From positions 1 through 64,000 of the forward strand of contig UQYG01000005.1 of assembly GCA_900545275.1 (NCBI GenBank): a stretch of DNA of 64,000 bases, given 5' to 3'. The notes beneath the pieces were generated by a model that saw only the letters and a list, made by a program, of their open reading frames with translations, was not told the DNA's origin and did no database searches. This DNA is from an uncultured Sutterella sp. GTDB lineage: Bacteria; Pseudomonadota; Gammaproteobacteria; Burkholderiales; Burkholderiaceae_F. Made by a program: the position numbers and the translations under genes. Shown piece after piece: positions 44,171 to 51,820 of the stretch. Numbering within the stretch: the stretch's first letter is position 1; the number at the start of each line of letters is the position of its first letter.

Positions 44171-45319
44171 ATGCTCCTAAAGAAGCCTCTTCGTACCCTT
44201 GCCGCCTTGCTCTCGAGCGCCGTCCTGCTGACGGGCTGCGGTCTTTTTTCGTCTGACGATCCGCACGAACCCCGCGAACTCGAAAGTTTCGACGAACAGG
44301 TGCAGGCCCGCATCCTCTGGCGCACGAACGTGGGAGACGGTGCATCGAAGACCCTTACGCCCGCGGTGGTGCAAAACGCCGTCTATGTGGCGGGCGAGTC
44401 GAGCCTGAAGCGCCTCAATCCCGAAACGGGCGACATCGTCTGGAGCGTCGAAACGGGGGCGCCCGTGACGGCGGGCGTCGGCAGCGACGGTCTCGTCGTG
44501 GCGGTCGGTACCGCCAAGGGCGAGGTCGAAGCCTACGACGCCGAAGGGAAATTCCTCTGGCGCACGACGCTCTCTTCTGACGTGACGATTCCGCCGCTCG
44601 TCGGCATGGGGCGCGTCATCGTGCGCACGTCGGACACGCGCATTTCGGGCTTCGACGGCAACACGGGCGAGCGCCTCTGGCACTTCCAGGGCCAGGTTCC
44701 CTCGCTCACGCTCAATACCTTCAACGGTCTCGCCTGGGCGCCCGCGGGTATTCTCTCGGGCCAGGCCAACGGTCGCCTTCTCGCGCTCTCGCCCGACGGC
44801 AAACCCGTTTTCGACGCCGTCATCGGTCAGCCCAAGGGCATCACCGAAGTCGAGCGTCTGATCGACGTGGTGGGCCGTCCCTGGGTCGACCGCGAGCTCA
44901 TGTGCGCCGCCGCCTTCCAGGGCAATCTCGTGTGCATGCTCAGCAACAACGGCCGTCTCGTCTGGTCCGCTCCCGTAAGCGCGCAGACGGGCCCGGTCGC
45001 CGACAACCTCGCCGTCTACGTGGTGGACGCCACTTCGCACGTGCACGCCTTCAACCGTCAGACCGGTCGTGAAGCCTGGAAGAGCGATCTGCTCGAATAC
45101 CGCGACGTTTCGGCTCCGATCCGAGTGGGCGGCACGCTCGCCGTCGGCGACTTCGAAGGCGTCATCACGATGTTCAATCCCGCCAACGGGACGGTGGTGG
45201 GCCGCACGAGCCTTTCGGGCGCCATCAAGGCTCCCGCCGCACAACTCAACTACGGAGCCGTGTTCCAGACGGTGGAGGGCGACGTCGCCTACATCGTTCA
45301 GGAAGCGCTCACCGAATAA
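44171..45319 (+). CDS. bamB: Outer-membrane assembly lipoprotein BamB
   Basis: A 382-residue lipoprotein of the BAM complex. The lipoprotein signal ends in LLTGC, with Cys23 as the lipidated residue. The mature part is a beta-propeller of PQQ-like repeats (for example NPETGDIVWSVE, DAEGKFLWRTTL, NRQTGREAWKSD). It precedes der, as in E. coli and Burkholderia. Confidence 0.94.
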   Translation: MLLKKPLRTLAALLSSAVLLTGCGLFSSDDPHEPRELESFDEQVQARILWRTNVGDGASKTLTPAVVQNAVYVAGESSLKRLNPETGDIVWSVETGAPVTAGVGSDGLVVAVGTAKGEVEAYDAEGKFLWRTTLSSDVTIPPLVGMGRVIVRTSDTRISGFDGNTGERLWHFQGQVPSLTLNTFNGLAWAPAGILSGQANGRLLALSPDGKPVFDAVIGQPKGITEVERLIDVVGRPWVDRELMCAAAFQGNLVCMLSNNGRLVWSAPVSAQTGPVADNLAVYVVDATSHVHAFNRQTGREAWKSDLLEYRDVSAPIRVGGTLAVGDFEGVITMFNPANGTVVGRTSLSGAIKAPAAQLNYGAVFQTVEGDVAYIVQEALTE

Positions 45320-45346
45320 CGAAACGAATTTGACCCGCACAACGCT

Positions 45347-46684
45347 ATGTTGCCCGTCATTGCTCTCGTCGGACGTCCCAACGTCGGGAAGTCCACGCTC
45401 TTCAATCGTTTGACCCGCAGCCGCGACGCCATCGTGGCCGATTTTCCGGGACTCACCCGGGATCGGCAGTACGGTCCCGGCCGCGTCGGTCCGATTCCCT
45501 ATCTCGTCGTCGACACGGGGGGCTTTGAACCCGTGCGCACGGAAGGGATCGTCAAGGCCATGGCCGGACAGGCTGAACTCGCCATCGAGGAGGCCGACGT
45601 CGTTCTCTTCATCTGCGACGCCCGCACGGGCCTTACGCCTCAGGACGAACGCATCGCGCAGCACCTGCGCCAGTCCGGCCGCAAGGTGATCCTCGTCGTC
45701 AACAAGGCCGAAGGCCTCACGAGCGTAGCCGCCGCCGAGTTCTACGAACTCGGCATGGGCGAGCCGCACCTCGTTTCGGCCGCTCACGGCCACGGTATCC
45801 GCCCGCTGATCGAACTCGCCCTCGAGGGTTTCGAAGAGGAGCCCGAGGAAGAAGTCGATCCCGACGCTCCCAAGCGCATCAAGGTGACGCTTGCGGGGCG
45901 TCCGAACGCGGGCAAGTCTACGCTCATCAACGCCCTGATCGGCGAAGAGCGCCTGATTGCCTTTGACATGCCCGGCACGACGCGCGACGCGATCAAGGTC
46001 GACTTCGAGTACGAAGGCCGTCCCTACGAGCTCGTCGACACGGCGGGCCTTCGCAAGAAGGGAAAGGTCTTCGAAGCGATCGAAAAGTTCTCCGTCGTCA
46101 AGACCCTGCAGGCGATCGACGACAGCAACGTCGTGATTCTCGTCATCGACGCCAAGGCGGGGATCGCCGACCACGATGCCCACATCGCGGGCTATGTCCT
46201 CGACAGCGGCCGCGCGCTCGTCGTCGCCGTCAACAAGTGGGACCTCCTCGACTCCTATGAGCGCGAGATGTTCTCGGGCGAACTCGAACGTCGCCTCCAT
46301 TTCCTGCGCTGGGCGCGCATGATCCGCATTTCGGCGCTGAAGCGAAACGGGCTCAACCACCTCATGAAGGCGGTCGACGAGGCCCATGCCGCGGCCTACC
46401 GCAAAATTCCCACGTCGAAACTCACGCGCGCGCTTCTCGAAGCGGTCGAGCGTCAGCAGCCCCCGCGCGCCCGCGGCGGTCGTCCGAAGCCCCGCTTTGC
46501 GCACCAAGGCGGCTCGAATCCGCCCGTGATCGTGATTCACGGCAACGCCCTCGAAGACATCGGCGAGAGCTATCGCCGCTATCTCGAAAGTTTCTACCGG
46601 GAGAAGTTCAATCTCGCCGGAACGCCGCTTCGCATCGAGTTCCGTACGAAGGAGAATCCCTTCGTGAAGGACGAGAAGCGCTGA
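45347..46684 (+). CDS. der: Ribosome-assembly GTPase Der (EngA)
   Basis: A 445-residue GTPase with two G domains in tandem: G1 motifs GRPNVGKST near residue 8 and GRPNAGKST near 187, with DTGGF, NKAE, DTAGL and NKWD as the G3 and G4 motifs. A C-terminal KH-like domain follows. It acts late in 50S assembly. It lies 28 bases after bamB. Confidence 0.97.
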   Translation: MLPVIALVGRPNVGKSTLFNRLTRSRDAIVADFPGLTRDRQYGPGRVGPIPYLVVDTGGFEPVRTEGIVKAMAGQAELAIEEADVVLFICDARTGLTPQDERIAQHLRQSGRKVILVVNKAEGLTSVAAAEFYELGMGEPHLVSAAHGHGIRPLIELALEGFEEEPEEEVDPDAPKRIKVTLAGRPNAGKSTLINALIGEERLIAFDMPGTTRDAIKVDFEYEGRPYELVDTAGLRKKGKVFEAIEKFSVVKTLQAIDDSNVVILVIDAKAGIADHDAHIAGYVLDSGRALVVAVNKWDLLDSYEREMFSGELERRLHFLRWARMIRISALKRNGLNHLMKAVDEAHAAAYRKIPTSKLTRALLEAVERQQPPRARGGRPKPRFAHQGGSNPPVIVIHGNALEDIGESYRRYLESFYREKFNLAGTPLRIEFRTKENPFVKDEKR

Positions 46685-46701
46685 GTCGGCGTAAAAACGC
46701 G

Positions 46702-46735
46702 TCGGGAGCGACCGTTTTGTTCGGACCGCTCCCGA
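46702..46735. terminator. Long stem-loop after der
   Basis: Nine perfect pairs (46702-46710 with 46727-46735) with further inner pairing. No T run follows on the plus strand; on the minus strand five T lie four bases beyond the stem. It may act as a weak terminator or end-protecting stem for der. Confidence 0.5.
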
Positions 46736-46740
46736 AGGGA

Positions 46741-47071
46741 CTTCCCCTTTCCCTGACCCGCAGGGAAGACGCGGTGACAGGTGAAAGTCCTCAGAGAGAA
46801 AGTCTTTCCAAGTGAGCACGGGAGTGCGCGAGGAAGACTAGAATTGAATGGAAAGTTCGCGAAAGGTTTGCGCCCGTCCTCGTGACGGCGCTTTCCCGCA
46901 GCGCCGGGTGCACGGAAAGCCGCCCGCAGCAGGCGTCCGTCGGATCGATCCGAGCGGAGACCTGCCGGGAATTTCGGGTTGAAAAACCCTCCGGATTCTC
47001 GAAAGGCTACCATCCGATTGAACATAAACAGGTCGGACGCAGAAAGCGTGTCCGAACCGGAGAGAATAATA
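46741..47071 (+). promoter_or_regulatory. Structured untranslated region upstream of hfq
   Basis: These 331 bases hold no gene but contain a series of stems: 46749-46755/46761-46767; 46886-46892/46900-46906; a 14-pair interrupted stem across 46929-46965; 46976-46980/46985-46989; and 47031-47058, which ends right at the GGAG Shine-Dalgarno (47059-47062). Three AAT triplets (47065-47073) overlap the hfq start codon and fit the A-purine-N pattern bound by the Hfq distal face. This suggests translational autoregulation. No promoter in the region was clear enough to call. Confidence 0.5.
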
Positions 47072-47308
47072 ATGGCTAACAAAGGTCAGCTTCTTCAGGA
47101 TCCCTTCCTCAACATCCTTCGTAAGGAACGCGTGCCCGTTTCGATTTACCTCGTCAACGGGATCAAGCTTCAGGGACAGATCGAATCGTACGACCAGTAC
47201 GTGATTTTGCTTCGCAACACGGTGACGCAGATGGTTTACAAGCACGCCATCAGCACCGTCGTTCCGACCCGTTCCGTCACCATGACGAGCGGCTCGCAGG
47301 AGAACTAA
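47072..47308 (+). CDS. hfq: RNA chaperone Hfq
   Basis: A 78-residue Sm-like protein that forms a hexamer and pairs small RNAs with mRNAs. Sm1 (VPVSIYLVNGIKLQGQIESY) and Sm2 (YKHAISTVVP) motifs are complete; the C-terminal tail is very short. The ATG at 47072 has GGAG nine bases upstream. The AGGAG inside its last codons probably serves the next gene, hflX. Confidence 0.97.
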   Translation: MANKGQLLQDPFLNILRKERVPVSIYLVNGIKLQGQIESYDQYVILLRNTVTQMVYKHAISTVVPTRSVTMTSGSQEN

Positions 47309-47309
47309 G

Positions 47310-48524
47310 CTGAGCGTCTTTCAGATTGACGAAACGCGCGGCGAGGAATCGTCGCGCGCTTTTCTTGTAACCGTGGTGCTCGGGAGAACCTTCTTTCCCG
47401 ACTCGGCCGATGAACTGCGCCTTCTCGTGACCTCCCGCGGGCTCGAACCCGTGGGGCTCATGCAGGCCAAGCGCGCCAAACCCGATCCCGCCACCTTCCT
47501 CGGAGCGGGGAAGATTGAGGAACTCGGTGAGCTCGCCAAAGAGGCGAAGGCCGACTGCCTCGTCTTCGACATCGCGCTTTCGGCCGCGCAGCAACGCAAC
47601 ATCGAGCGCGCCGTAAACCTTCCCGTACTCGATCGTACGCAGCTCATTCTCGACATCTTCCGCGCTCGCGCGAAGAGCCGTGAAGGGCGTCTGCAGGTGG
47701 AGCTCGCGCAGCTCGAACACCTTTCGACCCGCCTTGTGCGCGGGTGGACGCACTTGGAGCGCCAAAGAGGCGGACTCGGCAAGACCGGCGGTCCGGGAGA
47801 AAAGCAGATCGAATTGGACCGCCGTATGATCGGCGTGCGCATGAAGCAGCTGCGCGAACAGCTCAGGAAGCTCGAGCGTCAGCGCGGTACGCAGCGTCGT
47901 GCGAGAGAGCGCGGCGACCGTTTGACCGTCTCGCTCGTAGGCTATACGAACGCCGGAAAGTCGACGCTCTTCAATCAGCTGACCCGCGCGAAGTCCTACG
48001 CGGCCGACCAGCTCTTCGCGACGCTCGACACGACGGCGCGGCGCTGTTGGATCAGCGACGAGGAAACGGTCGTGATGAGCGACACGGTGGGCTTCATCCG
48101 GGGGCTTCCGCATCAGCTCGTCGAGGCCTTCAAGTCGACGCTCGACGAAACGGTTCACGCCGACCTTCTTCTTCACGTCGTCGACGCCGGGTCCGTCGTG
48201 CGCGAGGACCAGATTCGGGAAGTGAACAAGGTTCTCGAAGAGATTCACGCCGACAAAATTCCGGTGATTCTCGTCTACAACAAGATCGACACCACGCCGC
48301 TCGAACCCGAGATCGTCCGAAATCCCGACGGTACGCCCAAGGCGGTGATGGTCTCGGCGCTCACGGGGGCGGGACTCGATCTCCTTCGTTCGGCGATCGG
48401 CGAATTCGCCGGCCGTTGGCGCGAAGAAAATCCCAATGAACCGAGAGAGCTCGAAGACTGGGAGATCGACGAGGATGATCCGCGCATCGCGCTCCAGGGC
48501 ACGACGCACGATTGGTACGCGTGA
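47310..48524 (+). CDS. hflX: Ribosome-splitting GTPase HflX (probable CTG start)
   Basis: A GTPase that rescues stalled or heat-damaged ribosomes. HflX N-terminal domain (about 15-120), linker coiled coil, G domain with GYTNAGKST, DTVGFIRGLPH and NKID. The first standard start in frame is a GTG at 47373 (383 residues), but it cuts into the first beta strand (AFLVTVVLG). A CTG at 47310 has AGGAG exactly seven bases upstream, begins one base after the hfq stop and gives 404 residues with a complete domain. I therefore place the start there; the GTG remains the conservative choice. hfq-hflX is conserved. Confidence 0.9.
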   Translation: MSVFQIDETRGEESSRAFLVTVVLGRTFFPDSADELRLLVTSRGLEPVGLMQAKRAKPDPATFLGAGKIEELGELAKEAKADCLVFDIALSAAQQRNIERAVNLPVLDRTQLILDIFRARAKSREGRLQVELAQLEHLSTRLVRGWTHLERQRGGLGKTGGPGEKQIELDRRMIGVRMKQLREQLRKLERQRGTQRRARERGDRLTVSLVGYTNAGKSTLFNQLTRAKSYAADQLFATLDTTARRCWISDEETVVMSDTVGFIRGLPHQLVEAFKSTLDETVHADLLLHVVDAGSVVREDQIREVNKVLEEIHADKIPVILVYNKIDTTPLEPEIVRNPDGTPKAVMVSALTGAGLDLLRSAIGEFAGRWREENPNEPRELEDWEIDEDDPRIALQGTTHDWYA

Positions 48525-48541
48525 TTCTTCGCGACCAAGAC

Positions 48542-48579
48542 AAAAGCGGTCCGCGAAGTGTTTTCGAAGGCCGCTTTTT
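48542..48579 (+). terminator. Intrinsic terminator after hflX
   Basis: Eight pairs (48542-48549 with 48571-48578) with a smaller inner stem end in five T (48575-48579). It separates hflX from the following island. Confidence 0.75.
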
Positions 48580-48616
48580 GTCGTCCGCGTCTCGCAAATA
48601 AGGGAAAATCGGCAAT

Positions 48617-48801
48617 AAAAAAGGGACGTCTCTCGACATCCCTGCGTACAAACTCCCCGCTGAGGGGGCTTTGTGGGTGCGTGGCGACCCGGAGCAGTCA
48701 CTCGTTTCGGCTTCCCGGTTCCTTCGAACCGAAAAATGGACTCCCAACAGCGACCGTCGTAGTCTTGCTCAGGCCTCGTGAGAACCACCGCAACCACAAC
48801 G
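48617..48801 (-). ncRNA. Candidate structured small RNA of about 185 nt
   Basis: On the minus strand a strong intrinsic terminator (stem 48622-48630 with 48635-48643, GAGA loop, six T from 48617-48622) has no gene upstream of it for more than 2 kb. Upstream lies a rod-like fold: the minus-strand words TTGTGGTTGCGGTGG and CCACGCACCCACAA pair at its base, GGCCTGAGCA pairs with TGCTCCGGG further in, and CGGTTC/GAACCG closes the tip. A TACAGT -10-like word (48808-48813) would start transcription near 48801. Size and rod shape recall 6S RNA, but I see no decisive family signature, so identity is open. Confidence 0.45.
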
Positions 48802-49124
48802 CTGAGTACTGTACCACGCTTCGAAAGGATTGTGTGGAGAAAGGTGCGGAAATTTTTCAAAAGCACATGTAAATGAATGTGTTGGCTCGTCATAAGTCGA
48901 CATAACGACTTTTTAGTTCGAGGGAGAAGACGGCAAAAAGTTCTACGCCGCTTGACTGGTGTCAAGCAATAGGCCTTCACTTTCATTGGGGGATCACGCA
49001 AAAAACGCAGTTCTTCTCTTACTGGTAAACTGTCGACTCTTCACTTTCCAAACCCTTCTCAGAGAACAACGGAAGAGGGCGCCCCGATGGACTTGGCGTC
49101 TTCTCGAACCAGGGGAATACAACA
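48802..49124 (+). promoter_or_regulatory. Upstream region of nhaC with an inverted-repeat operator candidate
   Basis: No gene is seen in these 320 bases. They are AT-richer than the neighbours. Two signals stand out: CTTGAC-TGGT-GTCAAG (48951-48966), a perfect dyad of the size of a repressor site, and a small stem AAGTCG/CGACTT (48894-48899 with 48906-48911) followed by T. The nhaC promoter was not located with confidence. Confidence 0.45.
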
Positions 49125-50663
49125 ATGCAACCCTACGAAGCCGGTTGGCTTTCCATCATTCCGCCGATCGTGGCCATTGCGCTAGCGCTCACGACGAAGG
49201 AAGTGCTGTCGTCGCTTCTGATCGGCATCCTCACGGGCACGCTCATCTACACGATCGGCACCGACGGGAACGTCCTCATGGGAACGCTCGAGAGCGCGTT
49301 CACGACCATGGGCAACAAGGTGGACTTCAACATCCTGATCTTTTGCTCGCTTCTCGGCGCGCTCGTCTACGTGGTCGCCATGTCGGGCGGCACGAAGGCA
49401 TACGGCAAGTGGGCCGTCTCGAAGATCAAGGGGCGCCGCAGCTCGCTTCTTGCGACGAGCGGACTCGGGATCCTCATCTTCATCGACGACTACTTCAATT
49501 GTCTGACGGTCGGCACCGTCATGCGCCCGGTGTGCGACAACTACCGTGTCTCCCGGGCAAAGCTCGCCTACATCATCGATTCGACCGCGGCGCCGGTGTG
49601 CATCATCGCGCCGGTTTCCTCCTGGGCCGCAGCCGTAGGGTCGTCGCTCAAGGACAACAGCGTCTTTGAGAGCGACATGGCCGCCTTCATCGCGACCATT
49701 CCGTGGAACTTTTACGCGCTCCTCTCGATCCTGATGATCTTCTTCATCGTCATCACGAACTTCGACTTCGGTCCCATGGCGAAGTCTGAAGAGCGCGCCC
49801 TTGCGGGCGACGCCGAAGAGAGCGGCGCGGCGGGGCACGCCGAACCTCCGAAGGCCAATCCCCACGGAAAGCTCTGGGACATGCTCGTGCCGATTTTTGC
49901 GCTCATCGTCTTCGCCGTGCTTGCCCTCATGTACACGGGCGGCTACTGGGGCGACGATCCGAAGTACCACACCTTCCAGGCGGCGCTCGGCAACTGCTCG
50001 GCCTCTCCCTCGCTTGTCTGGGCCTCGTTCGGCGCACTCGTCGTGGCCTTCATCATGTACGTGCCGCGCGGTCTCGTGCCGTTCTCGGACTTCATGGCGG
50101 GTCTCGTTGAGGGAATGAAGCTCATGTTGCCCGCGAACATCATCCTGGTGCTTGCCTGGACGCTTTCGGGCGTGTGTCGCGACCTTCTGCAGACGCCGCT
50201 TTTCGTGCAGTCGCTTGTGACGGCGGGCGGGGCCGACTTCTCGGTCTTCCTGCCGGCCGCGATCTTCCTCATTGCCGCCTTCCTGTCCTTTTCGACGGGG
50301 ACGGCCTGGGGCACCTTCGGGATCCTGATTCCGATCGTCGTGCCCGTCGTGGCGGCGATCGATCCGACGCTTACGATCGTGGGCCTTTCGGCAACGCTCG
50401 CTGGCTCCGTGTTCGGCGACCACTGCTCGCCCATTTCGGATACGACGATTCTTTCGTCGGCGGGGTCGGGGTGCAATCACATGGAGCACGTCTCCACGCA
50501 GCTCCCCTACAGCCTGCTTGTCGCCTTCTGCGCCTTCGTCGGCTATCTCGTCGCAGGGCTTTCGGACGCGAATCTCTGGCTCTCGCTAGGAACCTCTGTC
50601 GTGCTGTTGCTCCTCCTCACGTCGGGGTTGCATTTCATGCGTAGCCGAAAGCAAACCGCTTAA
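49125..50663 (+). CDS. NhaC-family Na+/H+ antiporter
   Basis: A 512-residue inner-membrane protein with about 11-12 hydrophobic segments. The family core is visible: LIFIDDYFNCLTVG, STAAPVCIIAPVSSWAA and SVFGDHCSPISDTTILSSAGSGCNH. These carry the conserved acidic and His residues of NhaC carriers, which exchange sodium for protons or, in some members, organic acids. A charged loop (about 205-250) splits the protein. It opens the island between hflX and hflK. The exact substrate is uncertain. Confidence 0.85.
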   Translation: MQPYEAGWLSIIPPIVAIALALTTKEVLSSLLIGILTGTLIYTIGTDGNVLMGTLESAFTTMGNKVDFNILIFCSLLGALVYVVAMSGGTKAYGKWAVSKIKGRRSSLLATSGLGILIFIDDYFNCLTVGTVMRPVCDNYRVSRAKLAYIIDSTAAPVCIIAPVSSWAAAVGSSLKDNSVFESDMAAFIATIPWNFYALLSILMIFFIVITNFDFGPMAKSEERALAGDAEESGAAGHAEPPKANPHGKLWDMLVPIFALIVFAVLALMYTGGYWGDDPKYHTFQAALGNCSASPSLVWASFGALVVAFIMYVPRGLVPFSDFMAGLVEGMKLMLPANIILVLAWTLSGVCRDLLQTPLFVQSLVTAGGADFSVFLPAAIFLIAAFLSFSTGTAWGTFGILIPIVVPVVAAIDPTLTIVGLSATLAGSVFGDHCSPISDTTILSSAGSGCNHMEHVSTQLPYSLLVAFCAFVGYLVAGLSDANLWLSLGTSVVLLLLLTSGLHFMRSRKQTA

Positions 50664-50684
50664 ACGAGGATACAGGGGAAACCT

Positions 50685-50719
50685 AAAAAATCGGGGCGTC
50701 CGTGCGGGCGCCCCGATTT
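50685..50719. terminator. Bidirectional terminator between nhaC and the EamA gene
   Basis: Eleven perfect pairs (50688-50698 with 50709-50719). On the minus strand six T (complement of 50685-50690) follow, ending the EamA transcript. On the plus strand the tail is only ATTTGG, so nhaC termination is weaker. Confidence 0.8.
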
Positions 50720-50763
50720 GGTTGAAACCCCGTCATGATTTTGAGGGATTTGATGCAGGTCCG

Positions 50764-51648
50764 TCAGGAGTCCTCGTTTCGCAACACCAAAAAAAGGCCG
50801 CCAAGGAGCAGAATAAGTGCGACAACGGCGGAGAATGTCACCGCTTCGCCAGCGACGGTCACGGCGAGCAAAAAGGCCGTGACGGGTTCGAGAAGCGAGA
50901 GCGCTACGCCCGTCGAGGCCTTGAGGTGGCGGAGTCCCGAGGAAAAGAGAAGGTAGGCGGCGCCCGTCGTAAGAAGTCCAAGGTAGAGCGTCACGCCGAT
51001 TCCCTTTAGGGTTAGGACGGGAAGCGGACTCGCCGCGAAGGCGACCGCGAACGCCAGGAACATCGCGAGAGTAAAGGAAAGCGCCGTCGCGCGAATGGGC
51101 GAGAGGGAGCCTACGAGCTCTTTGGTCATCACGGTGAAAGACGCATAGGCGAGCCCTGCCGAAAGACACACACCGAGGGCGGAGAGCGAAACAGAAAAGT
51201 CTTCGCGCCCCGCAGTCGCCATGAGCACGCCGCCCGCAATGGCGATTGAGAGTCCGAAAAGGCGCCCGGGAGCCGGTCGGGCTCCTCCGCGCATGCATTC
51301 GATGGCGGTCGCCCAAACGGGCGCGCTTCCGATCACGATTGCCGTTCCGACTGCGACGCCCGCTGCGCGCATGGCGGCGAAAAAGAGAAGGTTGTAGGCG
51401 GCCATCGCGACGCCGCAGGCGAGAATGAGCCTGAGCGATCCGTCTTTGGGTATCGACAACGCCCGGCATCCCTCGCGGTAGGTGAGGAGCGGCAGAAAGA
51501 GGCAGGCGGCGAAGAAAAGACGAAGGGCCGCCACCCAAAGGGGCGAGAGTTCGCCTGCATCCAAAAAGGTCTGGGCGGTGCCCGCCGTCCCCCAAAGGAC
51601 GGCGGCGCACGCCACGCACAGAGCACCGGAGAAAAAATGAGAGCGCAT
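50764..51648 (-). CDS. EamA/DMT-family permease
   Basis: A 294-residue inner-membrane protein with ten hydrophobic segments in two EamA repeats (about 8-140 and 155-290), as in drug/metabolite exporters such as RhaT or amino-acid exporters. Features include GALCVACAAVLWGTAG at the start and SLLEPVTAFLLA in the last pair of helices. The ATG at 51648 was chosen because the first membrane helix follows closely; no clear Shine-Dalgarno is visible, and a GTG at 51717 would add 23 residues. It is convergent with nhaC and divergent from dcuC. Substrate unknown. Confidence 0.82.
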   Translation of the reverse strand: MRSHFFSGALCVACAAVLWGTAGTAQTFLDAGELSPLWVAALRLFFAACLFLPLLTYREGCRALSIPKDGSLRLILACGVAMAAYNLLFFAAMRAAGVAVGTAIVIGSAPVWATAIECMRGGARPAPGRLFGLSIAIAGGVLMATAGREDFSVSLSALGVCLSAGLAYASFTVMTKELVGSLSPIRATALSFTLAMFLAFAVAFAASPLPVLTLKGIGVTLYLGLLTTGAAYLLFSSGLRHLKASTGVALSLLEPVTAFLLAVTVAGEAVTFSAVVALILLLGGLFLVLRNEDS

Positions 51649-51820
51649 GAGAAAGGGAGATAAGGGGAAACCAGGAATGTATCTTCTTAAGAAGGCATGT
51701 GCACGATATACCTTCACGGAAAGACAATTATCTTCCTTTTGAGAAAGGAAAGTGCGTCGGAGCGGAAGAACTTCGTTACAATCCCGTTTTTCCTTTCCTC
51801 CCTCTCTTTAGGTCCTCAAC

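Noticed and set aside
44177..46819. An 880-codon minus-strand frame opposite bamB and der
   Set aside because: Same shadow effect; both plus-strand genes are complete and well conserved.
46929..46970. GAGACCTGCC resembling the B12 box of a cobalamin riboswitch, with GGTGAAAGTCC at 46780 nearby
   Set aside because: The other conserved blocks and their order are not met, the downstream gene is hfq, and the word is explained by a long local hairpin. A covariance-model search would settle it.
46741..47071. RNase P RNA in the der-hfq gap
   Set aside because: The length fits, but the conserved GAGGAAAGTCC and ACAGAA-type cores of rnpB are absent.
48361..48747. A 128-codon minus-strand open frame after hflX
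   Set aside because: It crosses the candidate RNA and both terminators and overlaps the hflX end; no ribosome-binding site and no domain.
48617..48801. SRP (4.5S) RNA or tmRNA in the hflX-nhaC gap
   Set aside because: The SRP tip (GGAAGGAAGCAGC-like) and the tmRNA tRNA-like ends are not present; only the rod shape agrees.
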